Under the pieces are notes generated by a model. The model was not told the origin of the DNA. It saw only the letters and a program-made list of their open reading frames with translations, and did not search any database. 64,000 nt of DNA, from assembly GCA_963843745.1 (NCBI GenBank), contig CAWJLP010000005.1, forward strand, positions 186,001 to 250,000. Direction: 5' to 3'. Of this stretch, positions 1 to 8,700 are shown piece after piece. How positions within the stretch are numbered: the stretch's first letter is position 1; each line of letters begins with the position of its first letter. This DNA is from Trebonia sp963843745 (GTDB lineage: Bacteria > Actinomycetota > Actinomycetes > Streptosporangiales > Streptosporangiaceae). Made by a program: the position numbers and the translations under genes.

Positions 1-185
1 CGGGCCAGCGCGCACTCATCGACGATGACCTCACGGGTAACGTGCTTGGCCAACGCCGGGTCACCGAGAGTCAGAAACGCCTGCCGGTACAGCCCGGTGG
101 CATAACGCTGATAAACGTCTCTGCTGCGAGCCGAGCTGGCGCTGGCAAAGACGCCAACCGTGGCGTTCTTACCCAATCCCAGCAT
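1..185 (-). CDS. RNA polymerase sigma factor (ECF-like), N-terminal part, cut by window edge
   Basis: An ATG at 185 opens a frame that runs off the left edge after about 61 codons. From about residue 25 it reads VYQRYATGLYRQAFLTLGD, then a stretch with alternating acidic and hydrophobic residues. This looks like region 2 of a sigma-70 family factor, the core-binding helices. The first 24 residues are Ser/Ala-rich and not conserved-looking. Only the N-terminal segment is visible, so the DNA-binding region 4 and the exact subgroup cannot be judged. The family assignment rests on this short match. Confidence 0.5.
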   Translation of the reverse strand, partial: MLGLGKNATVGVFASASSARSRDVYQRYATGLYRQAFLTLGDPALAKHVTREVIVDECALA

Positions 186-632
186 GGAAGACTCCGCGCA
201 TCTCGGCGGCGCCGCGGCTAAGCAAGCGCTGTCAGCCACCGAGGTCCGGAGCGGTACCTGAAGAGTAACACGGCAAGGGTCACAAACGCGGTGGACCGGG
301 CCGCCGCGGCAGGGCGCGGTCGTTCACCAGCTCGTGCCCCGACGCGCCGCATTCTCGTCGGAGGGGCCGCAAACGCAGGCGGCGCTGGCAGCCAGGCCGA
401 CCGTCTCCAGTCCGGCGTGGCGCGAACGGCGACATCGGCTCGCTGGCGCGGGCCCGCGAGATCTCAAGCAGACCGGCAGGAGCGTCGACCGACATCGGAT
501 ACCCGCGGCACGCAGTTAGCTTCTCCCTGACGGAGGGGCCCGCGGCGGATGTAGACCAGCAGCGCCGGAACCGGTCGCGCAGGCTGGTGAAGCTGCCGCC
601 GGGGCTGGCCGGGGTGCGGCTGGTCCCGAGCA
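186..632. other. 447-bp stretch with no convincing gene
   Basis: This lies between the WhiB gene and the partial sigma-factor gene, both on the minus strand. One minus frame (636 to 280, 118 codons) starts with ATGATG overlapping the WhiB stop as ATGA, so it could be translationally coupled. Its protein is Arg/Pro-rich with no recognisable domain and looks like ordinary high-GC background. I treat it as unproven. No tRNA, hairpin terminator or repeat stands out. Confidence 0.3.
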
Positions 633-902
633 TCATCGACTAGCACAGTGCAGGCGGTGCAGGACCCGGCGCTCGCCCTCGTCGCGGCCGCCCCAGATTC
701 CGTATTCCTGGTGGGTATCCAGCGCGAAGGCCAGGCAGCGCTGCCGGACCGGGCAGCGGGCGCAGATCGCCTTGGCCCGCTGGGCCTGCACGAGGGCCGG
801 CCCGGAGTTGCCGATCGGGAAGAACAGCTCGGGATCGCAGCAGCGGCAGGCCGCCAACTCACGCCAGGACGTGCCATGGTCGCTGGCGGCCGGCGCGGTC
901 AC
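633..902 (-). CDS. WhiB-family iron-sulfur transcriptional regulator
   Basis: A protein of about 89 residues with the WhiB layout. An N-terminal Trp-Arg-Glu motif leads into ACRCCDPELFFP, then CARCPVRQRC supplies the C-x2-C-x5-C cluster, followed by the GIWGG turn and a basic tail. Family members bind a 4Fe-4S cluster and usually act by contacting the principal sigma factor. I chose GTG at 902 because it overlaps the stop of the upstream MerR gene in a GTGA junction, which implies translational coupling. The upstream frame stays open but overlaps the MerR gene and has no domain. An extra Cys (CRCC) lies beside the first ligand. Confidence 0.88.
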   Translation of the reverse strand: MTAPAASDHGTSWRELAACRCCDPELFFPIGNSGPALVQAQRAKAICARCPVRQRCLAFALDTHQEYGIWGGRDEGERRVLHRLHCASR

Positions 903-1345
903 CGGAGCCGCCCTATGGCCGCGGCGGCGGTAACCGGGTCGCCGTCGGGCAGCCGGGCCCCGACAGCCGCGGCGAGCTCTGGGGTGGCGCCGGCCGCCTG
1001 CCCGGCCGGCTCGTCGAAGGCATCCAGGGCCTCTCGCAGCGCCCTGGTCAGCTCGCCCGCGGTCGCGGTCAGGCGGGCCGGCCCGCCCGCCCCGCTGGGA
1101 CCGGCGTTGTCGGCCAGCACGGCCCGGGCCGCCTCGGCGGCCGACAGGCCGCGGGCGAGGTGGGCCTGCATCTGGCCGATGCGCCACTCGTCCGCCTCGG
1201 TGTACAGCCGGAAGCCGCCCGCGGAGCGCACCGGCCGCAGCAGCCCGTAGCGCCTTTCCCAGGCTCGCAGCACGTGATCGCTGACGCCGAGCCGTCGGCT
1301 CAGCTCGCCGATGCGCCGGCTAGCCGTGCGTTCGGGGATCTCCAC
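899..1345 (-). CDS. MerR-family regulator, CarH/LitR-like DNA-binding part only
   Basis: 148 residues from a GTG start at 1345. Residues about 9-78 form a MerR winged-helix with the motif LRAWERRYGLLRP followed by GGFRLYTEAD, typical of the CarH/LitR branch. Full-length members carry a C-terminal B12-binding light-sensor domain; this one stops after a short Ala-rich helical tail, so that sensing domain is absent. It is coupled to the WhiB gene by a GTGA overlap. It is divergent from the SRPBCC gene at 1435, with two palindromes between them that are plausible operators. The effector and targets are unknown. Confidence 0.8.
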   Translation of the reverse strand: MEIPERTASRRIGELSRRLGVSDHVLRAWERRYGLLRPVRSAGGFRLYTEADEWRIGQMQAHLARGLSAAEAARAVLADNAGPSGAGGPARLTATAGELTRALREALDAFDEPAGQAAGATPELAAAVGARLPDGDPVTAAAAIGRLR

Positions 1346-1349
1346 AGCA

Positions 1350-1363
1350 ATACTGTACAGTAT
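1350..1363. promoter_or_regulatory. 14-bp perfect palindrome upstream of the MerR gene
   Basis: ATACTGTACAGTAT is a perfect palindrome 5 bp upstream of the MerR GTG start. It contains a TGTACA core, reminiscent of the TnTACA half-sites reported for CarH/LitR regulators. An autoregulatory operator is the simplest reading; that is inference. Confidence 0.55.
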
Positions 1364-1366
1364 CTA

Positions 1367-1405
1367 GTCAAACCTTTGACAAATATTAGACAAAGAAGTT
1401 ACGAT
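1367..1405 (+). promoter_or_regulatory. Promoter of the SRPBCC gene with overlapping operator-like inverted repeat
   Basis: TTGACA at 1376-1381 and TACGAT at 1400-1405, with an 18-bp spacer, form a good sigma-70-type promoter for the gene at 1435. The -35 element overlaps the right arm of the inverted repeat GTCAAA-CC-TTTGAC (1367-1380). A protein bound there could block polymerase. Confidence 0.5.
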
Positions 1406-1434
1406 TGCCTCTTAGCCAGCGCTCAAGGGGTGCC

Positions 1435-1863
1435 ATGAGACTGCGGAAGACTGTTGTCACCGACAAACCGCTCGCGAGGGTCTTCGACTACCTCAGCGAC
1501 TTCACCACGACGACCGACTGGGATCCCGGCACTGTGGCCACGGTAAGGCAGCAAGGCGACGGCGGGGTCGGCACGACATATCTCAATACCTCCGAGTTCC
1601 TGGGCCGCAGGACCGAGCTGCGCTACGTCGTGCAGGAACTCGTGCCTGGTGAGCGGATACGGCTCCGCGGCGAGAACGAGGCTGTCAGCTCCGTCGATAC
1701 CATGACTTTCCGCAAGGTCCCGGTCGGCACCGAGGTGACCTATACCGCCGAGTTCGGTTTCAAGGGAGCGGCCCGGTACCTCGCGCCGCTCTTCCGCCCC
1801 GCCCTGGTCCGGCTCGGGAACAGGGCGGAAGCCGGCCTGAGCCATGCGCTGAGCAGGCTCTGA
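1435..1863 (+). CDS. SRPBCC-family protein (polyketide cyclase/dehydrase-like lipid-binding fold)
   Basis: 142 residues. It starts MRLRKTVVTDKPLARVFDYL, continues with a Trp-Asp-Pro-Gly turn and a strand ending in TYTAEF, and closes with a C-terminal helix. This is the helix-grip START/Bet-v-1 pattern of SRPBCC proteins, which bind hydrophobic ligands in a cavity. I chose ATG 1435 because AAGGGG sits just upstream; an in-frame TTG at 1405 has no such site. The divergent MerR-WhiB pair suggests shared control. The ligand cannot be deduced. Confidence 0.8.
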   Translation: MRLRKTVVTDKPLARVFDYLSDFTTTTDWDPGTVATVRQQGDGGVGTTYLNTSEFLGRRTELRYVVQELVPGERIRLRGENEAVSSVDTMTFRKVPVGTEVTYTAEFGFKGAARYLAPLFRPALVRLGNRAEAGLSHALSRL

Positions 1864-2006
1864 GGCCCATCTGCTGGCTCCGGAGCACGGCCAGTTTCCG
1901 GCCCCGCCTCGTATCGAGGTGTGCAGCCACGGCTCGCCCAGGCGGGGTCTGGTCCGGGGTCTCCGGCGGCGTGCACGATGACGTTGTGCCGCTTGGGCAG
2001 TTGTGC

Positions 2007-2051
2007 CTGCAAAGCCCCTGTATACGGGTTCGATTCCCGTCTCCGCCTCCA
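2007..2051 (+). pseudogene. 3' half of a tRNA-Cys (attachment-site remnant or decayed tRNA)
   Basis: From the anticodon loop onward the sequence is a good tRNA-Cys. CTGCAAA gives anticodon GCA at 2009-2011, then comes an intact T arm with the TTCGATT loop, the acceptor strand CTCCGCC, T and CCA. The anticodon stem 5' strand pairs at only three of five positions. The expected 5' acceptor strand near 1976 does not pair with CTCCGCC. So the 5' half is missing or replaced. Integrases that use tRNA genes leave exactly such 3' halves at one end of an inserted element. Confidence 0.7.
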
Positions 2052-2088
2052 TTTCAGACCTTCTCCTGCACCCTCGTATCGTGGCGCT

Positions 2089-2493
2089 ATGACCATGAGC
2101 AGAGTCCGGCAGTTGCGGGTCGTCGTCACGGCCGACGACTTCGACGAGGCGGTCGCGTTTTACCGCGACGTCCTCGGGCTCACCGAGCGGGCCGCGTTCC
2201 AAGGCGACGGAGACGCGCGGGTGGTGATCCTGGACGCCGGGCACGCGACCCTCGAACTGGCCAACCCGGCCCAGGCGGCCATGATCGACCGCGTGGAGGC
2301 CGGGCAGCGGGTCGGCCCGCACATCAGGCTCGCGTTCGAGGTCGATGACGCCCGGGCGGCCACCGCAGGGCTCTCCGCCGCGGGTGCCGAGGTTATCAGC
2401 GGGCCTGACGTCACGCCGTGGAATTCCCTCAACTCCCGGCTGCGGGCGCCAGCGGGCGTCCAGCTCACCCTGTTCGAGGAACTCGGCGGCTAG
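2089..2493 (+). CDS. VOC-superfamily (glyoxalase/bleomycin-resistance-like) protein
   Basis: 134 residues with two beta-alpha-beta-beta-beta modules. The first contains FYRDVLGLTE, the second AFEVDDARAA followed by NSRLRAPAG. Such proteins are usually small metal-dependent lyases, dioxygenases or drug-binding proteins. The usual metal ligands are not obvious (the first strand reads RQLRVVVTADD), so a binding role is as likely as catalysis. ATG 2089 is followed by a second ATG at 2095, either of which could be used. Its stop overlaps the stop of the convergent LysE gene in a CTAG. Confidence 0.8.
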   Translation: MTMSRVRQLRVVVTADDFDEAVAFYRDVLGLTERAAFQGDGDARVVILDAGHATLELANPAQAAMIDRVEAGQRVGPHIRLAFEVDDARAATAGLSAAGAEVISGPDVTPWNSLNSRLRAPAGVQLTLFEELGG

Positions 2494-3092
2494 ATGAGCG
2501 CCAGCTTGACGGCGATCAGCAGCATCGTCACGGCGATGAGCAGGTCAAGGACCTGCCAGGCGCGCGGGGTGGCGAGCAGCGGGGCGAGCAGCCGGGCGCC
2601 GTATCCCAGGCCGGTGAACCACAGCGCGCTCGCCAGGCCGGCGCCGGCGGCGAACCACCAGCGGCCCGACGGGCCGTGCGCGTTCGCGATCGAGCCGATG
2701 AGCACCACGGTGTCGAGGTAGACGTTCGGGTTGAGCCAGGTGAACGCCAGCGTCTGGCGCACCACCGCGTGCCGGGACCGCGGGTCGTCCGGCGCCGCCC
2801 TCAGCGAGTCCCCGCGCCGGGCGCGCCATGCCGAGGACAGCCCGTACCACGCGAGGAACGCGACCCCGAACCACCGCACGACCACCAGTGCCCACCCCGC
2901 GTGCTGCACCACGGCGCCGATCCCGCTCACCCCGGCGGCGATGAGCGCGAGGTCGGACAGTGTGCAGATCGCCACGATCACGCCGACGCGCATCCGGCGC
3001 AGTCCCTGGCGCAGCAGGTAGGCGTTCTGCGCGCCGATCACGACGATCAGGGACAGTCCGGTCAGCAGCCCGTCAAGAGAAGCGTTGGTCAC
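2490..3092 (-). CDS. LysE/ArgO-family amino-acid exporter
   Basis: About 200 residues, nearly all hydrophobic, with five or six membrane helices. It has the family signature GLSLIVVIGAQNAYLLRQG near the N terminus and TWLNPNVYLDT in the middle. LysE/ArgO proteins export lysine and arginine when these accumulate. I chose GTG 3092 because the family begins just before this signature; a longer frame to 3149 would overlap the divergent promoter. It is divergent from a LysR gene at 3173 of the LysG/ArgP type, the classic arrangement in which the regulator senses basic amino acids and activates the exporter. Confidence 0.87.
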   Translation of the reverse strand: MTNASLDGLLTGLSLIVVIGAQNAYLLRQGLRRMRVGVIVAICTLSDLALIAAGVSGIGAVVQHAGWALVVVRWFGVAFLAWYGLSSAWRARRGDSLRAAPDDPRSRHAVVRQTLAFTWLNPNVYLDTVVLIGSIANAHGPSGRWWFAAGAGLASALWFTGLGYGARLLAPLLATPRAWQVLDLLIAVTMLLIAVKLALI

Positions 3093-3172
3093 GGCTTCGA
3101 CGCTAGGCGGCTGACGCTGTGAAGGCAAACGAATGTTTCTACTGATCAATTAGCTGTGCTTAACTTGTCGCC
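3093..3172. promoter_or_regulatory. Divergent lysE-lysR control region
   Basis: Eighty bases separate the two GTG starts. The region is AT-rich compared with its surroundings and contains TTA-N8-TAA (TTAGCTGTGCTTAA), matching the loose T-N11-A inverted-repeat pattern of LysR-family sites. By analogy with lysG-lysE, both promoters probably lie here. Confidence 0.45.
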
Positions 3173-4048
3173 GTGGACCTCAACCCGGGCCAGCTGGACG
3201 CGCTGGTGGCCATCGCCGAGCACGGAAGCTTCGAGGCGGCCGCCAGGGAGCTGCACATCACCCCGAGCGCGGTCAGCCAGCGGATCCGCGCGCTGGAGGC
3301 GATGGCGGGCCAGGTGCTGGTCAGCCGGGGCGCGCCCTGCCGGCCGACACCGCACGGCGAGCGGCTGGTGCGCCTCGGCAGGCAGACGCGGCTGCTGTAC
3401 GACGAGGCGAGCGCGGCGCTCGGCGCGGTGGCCACCGTCGAGCTGCCGGTGGCGGTCAACGCCGACTCCCTGACCACCTGGTTCCGCGACGTGCTCGCGA
3501 CGGCGGCGGGGTGGGATGGCACCGCCATCAGGCTGCAGGTGGAGGACCAGGCCTACTCGCAGCGGTTGCTGCGCAGCGGCGACGTGCTCGCCGCGGTGAC
3601 GAGCGATCCAGAGGCGGTGCAGGGGTGCTCCGCCGAGCCGCTTGGCGCGCTGCACTACGTGCCCGCGGCCGCCGCGGCGTTCGCCGGCCGCTGGCGGCGC
3701 GAGCGCGCGCCTGACTGGGCCGCGATGCCGACCGTGGTCTTCGGCGCCAAGGACGACTTGCAGCGGGACATGCTGCGCCGCCGCGGCGTGCCGCAGCTGC
3801 CGCCTGTCGTCCACCAGGTCCCGACCTCGGCCGACTTCCTCGAGGCCGTCCGCATCGGTCTCGGCTGGGGCATGCTTCCCGAGCCGCAGGCACGCGCTGG
3901 CCTCGCGTCCGGCCAGCTCGTGCGGCTGTCCGGTGATGTGCTCGACGTGCCGCTGTTCTGGCAGCGCTGGCGGCTCGACTCCGCGCGGCTCACGACCCTC
4001 ACCGACGCGGTGCGGGAGGCCGCGGGCCGGCACCTGCGGCGCGGCTGA
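3173..4048 (+). CDS. LysR-family transcriptional regulator, ArgP/LysG type
   Basis: 291 residues. The N-terminal winged helix-turn-helix reads DALVAIAEHGSFEAAARELH and ITPSAVSQRIRALE. The remainder is the two-lobed effector-binding domain. The N terminus (LNPGQLDALVAIAEHGSF) is characteristic of ArgP/IciA/LysG, which sense arginine or lysine. The divergent exporter at 2490-3092 supports this. An arginine sensor near the ADI locus 10 kb away is suggestive, but no regulatory link is visible. GTG 3173 is the only sensible start. Confidence 0.88.
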   Translation: MDLNPGQLDALVAIAEHGSFEAAARELHITPSAVSQRIRALEAMAGQVLVSRGAPCRPTPHGERLVRLGRQTRLLYDEASAALGAVATVELPVAVNADSLTTWFRDVLATAAGWDGTAIRLQVEDQAYSQRLLRSGDVLAAVTSDPEAVQGCSAEPLGALHYVPAAAAAFAGRWRRERAPDWAAMPTVVFGAKDDLQRDMLRRRGVPQLPPVVHQVPTSADFLEAVRIGLGWGMLPEPQARAGLASGQLVRLSGDVLDVPLFWQRWRLDSARLTTLTDAVREAAGRHLRRG

Positions 4049-4073
4049 CGGCAATCGGGAGCGGTACGGGCCG

Positions 4074-4089
4074 GTGACGCGGGCGTCAC
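4074..4089. repeat. Inverted repeat downstream of the LysR gene
   Basis: GTGACGC-GG-GCGTCAC is a perfect 7-bp inverted repeat with a 2-bp centre. There is no U-tract, so an operator for the following SDR gene is more likely than an intrinsic terminator. The rest of 4049-4219 shows nothing else. Confidence 0.35.
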
Positions 4090-4219
4090 GGCGTCCGGCT
4101 GGGGCCGGTTGGCACTGTGGTGCGGTGAATCTGTGCTCGCGGCCGATTGTCACCCCGCGCGCCTCGCAACATAATCGGCAAGGTCCGGCCAGACGATGCG
4201 AGGAATGGAGCTACTCACG

Positions 4220-5149
4220 GTGGAGATCTCACTCGAAGGCAAGGTCGCGCTCGTCACCGGATGCGGTCCGAACATCGGCAGCGGCATCGCGCTAGCGCTC
4301 GCCAGGTACGGCGCGAAGGTCGCCGTCAACGACGTGTCGAAGGAGTCGATCGACGCCTGCATCGCCAGGATCGAGCGGAACGGCGGCGAGGCGATGCCCG
4401 CGCCCGGCGACGTGACGGACGAGACATCGGTTCAGGGGTACATCGGCAGCGTGCTGGAGCGGTGGGGCCGGATCGACATCCTGGTGAACAACGCCGCGCT
4501 GCTCGGCGGCCGCGGCGTGCTCGACGAGACGGCGGAGGCCTTCCAGCGGGCGGTGCTGGTCTCCGCGATGGGCAACTTCCTCAACACCAAGCACGTCGGA
4601 CGGGCGATGGCCCAGCGCGGCATCAAGGGCTCGATCGTCTGCATCTCCTCGTCCAACGGCTGGAACGGCAGCGCGGGCGTCTGCGCGTACGCGTTCCACA
4701 AGGGCGGCGTGAACAACTTCGTCCGGGCCGTTGCGATGGACCTCGCTCCCTACGGGATCCGGGTCAACAGCTTCACGCCCACCGCCCCGAACCCGGACAA
4801 CCCCGAGCTCCTCGCCCAGTGGCAGCGGGAGGGCCGGACCCCGTTCGGGCTGCGCCCCGGCTCGTCCGGCGGCCTCGGCGCTCCCGAGGGCACCGATGAA
4901 TGGCGCAAGCCCGCGCGGTTCGAGGGTCCCCGCAACCCGATGGTGCCGATGGGCACCACGGGCACGCCGACCGACATCGGGCACGCGGTGGCCTGGCTGT
5001 GCTCCGACTACGCCCGGCTGATCACCGGCATCGACCTGGTGGTCGACGGCGGCGCCCGGGCGAAGAACTTCGCCTACACGCCAGCCGCGCCGGATCTGCT
5101 GGCCGGCCCGCTGCCGCTGATCGTGCTGGACGAGACCCCCACGGCGTAA
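4220..5149 (+). CDS. Short-chain dehydrogenase/reductase
   Basis: About 309 residues with the classical SDR order: GCGPNIGSGIA for NAD(P) binding, NNAA, ISSSN for the catalytic Ser region, and YAFHKGG for the Tyr-x3-Lys pair. A C-terminal VVDGGA turn follows. The region after the active site has a longer insertion than usual (about 25 residues rich in Gly and Pro), so the substrate pocket lid is enlarged. Start: GTG 4220 has GGAG at good distance; ATGs at 4196 and 4205 are in frame but poorly placed. The substrate is unknown. It is followed 23 bp later by a scramblase-like gene. Confidence 0.83.
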   Translation: MEISLEGKVALVTGCGPNIGSGIALALARYGAKVAVNDVSKESIDACIARIERNGGEAMPAPGDVTDETSVQGYIGSVLERWGRIDILVNNAALLGGRGVLDETAEAFQRAVLVSAMGNFLNTKHVGRAMAQRGIKGSIVCISSSNGWNGSAGVCAYAFHKGGVNNFVRAVAMDLAPYGIRVNSFTPTAPNPDNPELLAQWQREGRTPFGLRPGSSGGLGAPEGTDEWRKPARFEGPRNPMVPMGTTGTPTDIGHAVAWLCSDYARLITGIDLVVDGGARAKNFAYTPAAPDLLAGPLPLIVLDETPTA

Positions 5150-5172
5150 TCGCGGGAGTACAGTCGGTCGGT

Positions 5173-5736
5173 GTGGACGACCCCTTCGACTTCCGTGAGC
5201 TCCGGATCCGGCAGCCCGGCAGGCTGATCCCCGGCAAGGCGAAGTACGAGATCTTCGACACTGGGCGGCACCTGCTGGCCATCGCGTCGGAGGAAGCGGG
5301 CCGGTCGCGGATGCAGACCCTCACCCGGGAGCTACCCGGCACGCGGGCGCTGGGAGTGCGCACGGCGGCCGGCGAGCCGGTCCTGACGCTGGTCAAGCGG
5401 AACAGCGACTGGGCCGCGGACCTCACCGACCCGGACGGCAAGCCCGTCGGCCGGATCCGCATCGGCGACACCAGGCGGCAGTACACCCTGGTCGACGGCA
5501 GCGGCGAGGTGGTCGGTGAGGCTGTCGGGGACCTGGCGGTCAAGAACTTCGCCGTCACCGGCGCCGAAGGCGCGCCGATCGCCAGCGTGCGCAAGACGTG
5601 GGCCGGCCTGAAGGAAGTGCTGACGTCGGCCGACAACTACACGGTGAAATTCGCCGACCCGGTGCCTGACCCGGCCCGCGTCCTGACCGTCATGATGACC
5701 ATCGTCCTCGACCTGGCCAGGTACGGACCGGATTAG
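5173..5736 (+). CDS. LURP-one-related/phospholipid-scramblase-like protein
   Basis: About 187 residues from GTG 5173. The pattern of many short antiparallel strands resembles the Tubby-like beta barrel of LOR/scramblase-related proteins. Visible segments are YEIFDTGRHLLAIASEE, LTLVKR, IRIGDTRRQYTLVDG, VKNFAVTG and NYTVKF. In bacteria the role is not established. It has no signal peptide and at most a weakly hydrophobic end. The frame is also open upstream, but that part overlaps the SDR. Its stop overlaps that of the convergent PBP gene by four bases. Confidence 0.65.
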   Translation: MDDPFDFRELRIRQPGRLIPGKAKYEIFDTGRHLLAIASEEAGRSRMQTLTRELPGTRALGVRTAAGEPVLTLVKRNSDWAADLTDPDGKPVGRIRIGDTRRQYTLVDGSGEVVGEAVGDLAVKNFAVTGAEGAPIASVRKTWAGLKEVLTSADNYTVKFADPVPDPARVLTVMMTIVLDLARYGPD

Positions 5737-8700
5737 CCGCCCGAGTAGTTGCTCAGGAACGCGGCCGCCTCAGGGCCGGCGAACTGGGCGCCGTACCCGG
5801 CGTTGACGACCAGGGTGCCGACCGCGACGTCCTTGGACGGGTCGAAGGCGACCAGCCAGCTGTTGGGCTGGTCCTGGCCCTGGATGTCGGCCGTGCCCGT
5901 CTTGGCGTAGACGTCCGGCCCGAAACCCAGGCCCGCGGCGGTCCCGCTGGTCACCACGTCCCGCATCATCTCCTTGAGCTGCGAGTCGGTGCTGACGGGC
6001 AGCGGCGTGGCGGTGACCTGCTTGATCCCGTCGACCAGGATCGGCTGCTTGAACGTCCCGTTGTCAACGGTGGCGGCCACCGACGCCATCGCGATCGGCG
6101 AGGCGATCAGCTGGCCCTCGCCGAACGCCTCCTGGGCCAGCTCAGAGCCGGTGGCGCTCGCCGGGGCGTTGAAGTAGCTGGCCGACAGGTCGCCGAGGCC
6201 GATGTTCCACTTCTGGTTGAGGCCGTAGTACTTCTGCGCGGTGGCGGCCAGCGAGGCGCCGCCGGTCAGGTGCGGCCACTGCGTGCTGAACGCGTTGTTG
6301 CAGGACTGCGCGAAGTCGGTGCTGAACGGCGTGCCCGGCGGCTCGGACTCGTGCTGGTCGTTGTGATAGGTGATGCCCGTGACGGTGTAGGCCGCCGGGC
6401 AGGCGACGGGGCTGTTCGCGCTGAGGGCCCCGGAGCTGAGCAGCGCCGTCGAGGTGATCACCTTCATCGTCGACCCCGGCGCCACCGCGGCGGTGAGCGC
6501 GAAGTCGTTCTGCCCCGCGTTGTTGGCGATGGCGAGGATCTTGCCGGTGGACGGCTGGATGACGACCATGGCGCTCTTCGGGTGCATCGCGACCGCGTTG
6601 CGCGCGGCGTTCTCCGCCTGCTGGCTGATCGTGGTCGACAGGTCCGCGATGTTCTGCGGCGCGACGACTACCGCCTGGCTGTTCGCCACCGGCTGGCCCT
6701 TTACGGTCTCGATCTGGACGTTCAGGCCCGGCTTGCCTTGCCCAGGCGGCGCGCCCTTCTCAAGCAGGCCGGTGATCTTGGTCAGCCCGGCGTCGTTGTA
6801 GGTGGTGAGAGCGTTACCGCTGGCGTCGGTGACGGAGACCACCTGCGGGGGCGCGACGGCCGCCGCCAGGTGGGTGGTCGCGGTGAGGTTCGGCGCGATC
6901 ACGTCCGGCTTCCAGGCGACGAACCAGACGTTCGAGTTCGCCTTCTGGTAGGCGGTGAGCGTCGAGTGGTAGCTCCAGGTGCCCTGCAGGGCCCCTGCCC
7001 CGGTGCCCTGCGATACCACGTCGTTGACGCCGAACGTGACCGCCTGGGGCGTCGTCGCCGTCGCCGACGCCGTCGCGGCGGTGACGTTGCCGGCTGAGCC
7101 GGTCATCTTCTTGAGGTTCAGGTACCTCGTGTTCGCGGTAAGCGCGGCCTGCGCGGCGGCCGGATGGTCGGTGTAGTTGGCCGCCTTCGCGTAGTCGCCG
7201 GTCTCCCACGCCTGGAGGAACGCGGTGGTGATCTGCGCGGCGTCCTGCGCGGGCGTGCTGCCCGACGGGACGAAGCCGGTGGCGGGCGCGCCGGGTCCGG
7301 CGACCACCTTGTAGACGACCACGGCGGCCACCACGACGACCGCGACCGCTCCCGCGATCAGCGCGATCATGGTGCGCTTGCGCCGCCGGCCGCCACCGCC
7401 GCCGTGCTTGGCCCGGCCATCGTTCCCGGCCGGCGGCTGGTGCCCGGGCGGCGCGTAGTCCCCGGAGCCGTAGTCCCGCGGCCCGTACACGGCCGACTGG
7501 TGCGGGCCTGGCTGCTGGCCGTACCCCTGCTGCCCGTGCCCTTGCTGCCCGGGCTGCTCCCCGAAGCCCAGCTGCCCGAGGCTGCCCTGCTGACCCTGGC
7601 CGTAGCCCTGCTGCCCGTACCCGGCCGTGCCGGACGCGGGTTGCTGGCCATGCCACGGCGGCTGCCCGTTGCCAGGCTGATCCTGCCCCTGCTGCTCGTA
7701 GCCGGGCTGCTGACTGTAGCGAGGGTCCTGGCCGTAGCCCTGCTGCTGATCGTACCCCGGCGGCTGCCCGTTGCCAGGCTGATCCTGCCCCTGCTGCTCG
7801 TAGCCGGGCTGCTGACTGTAGCGAGGGTCCTGGCCGTAGCCCTGCTGCTGCCCGTACCCCGGCGGCTGCCCGTACCCAGGCTGATCCTGCCCCTGCTGCT
7901 CGTAGCCGGGCTGCTGACTGTAGCGAGGGTCCTGGCCGTAGCCCTGCTGCTGCCCGTACCCCGGCGGCTGCCCGTACCCAGGCTGGTCCTGCCCCTGCTG
8001 CTCGTAGCCGGGCTGCTGACTGTACCGAGGGTCCTGGCCATAGCCCGGTGGCTGCCCGTACCCCGGCGGCTGCCCGTACCCCTCCGTCTGGCCGTAGCGC
8101 TGGTCCTGGCCGTAGCCGCCTTGCTGGCCGTAATCCGTCTCCTGGCCGTAGCCGGGCTGCTGGCCGTAACCCGTCTCCTGGCCGTGGCCGGGCTGCTGGC
8201 CATAGCCTGGTTCCTGTCCGTACCCGTTCCGCGGGCCGGGGGCGGGCTCGAACGACGGCTGCGGGCCGTGTCCCTGCTGCCCGTAGCTCTGCTGCCCCGC
8301 GCCTTGCTGCCCGTAGCTCTGCTGCCCCGCGCCTTCCTGCCCGTATCCCTGCTGCCCCGCGCCTTGCTGCCCGTATCCCTGCTGCCCCGCGCCTTCCTGC
8401 CCGTATCCCTGTTGGCCCTGCCCATAGCCGGGGTCGCCGTACCCGAGTTGCTGGCCATGCCATGGCGGCTGCCCGTGCGGGGGCTCGTCGTGCCCCTGCT
8501 GACCCTGCGATGGCGGCTGCCCGTACGGGGGCTCGTCGTGCCCCTGCTGACCCAGCCATGGTGGCTGCCCGTACCCGGGCTGGTCCTGCCCCTGCTGGCC
8601 GTAGCCGGTCTGGCCCTGTTCCGCCTGGCCCTGCCCTGGCTGGCCCTGGCCTGACTGCTCGTTGTCCGGTTGGCCGGACGGCTGCGCCTGCGGCACGGTA

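Noticed and set aside
280..636. 118-codon minus frame overlapping the WhiB stop by ATGA
   Set aside because: Arg/Pro-rich with no domain and typical of high-GC background. The overlap alone is not enough; noted under the 186-632 region.
1423..2322. Minus-strand open frame containing a GIEPVYRG segment
   Set aside because: That segment is the antisense of the tRNA-Cys 3' half, a well-known source of false proteins. The rest is antisense to the SRPBCC and VOC genes.
7665..8072. Possible CRISPR array because of regular spacing
   Set aside because: The 102-bp units are contiguous with no unique spacers, and they encode protein. They form a coding minisatellite. No CRISPR array or cas gene was seen anywhere in the window.
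7164..8654. Long Leu/Val-rich plus-strand frame opposite the PBP repeats
   Set aside because: It is the antisense reading of the repeat DNA. The minus frame carries a complete PBP with catalytic motifs.
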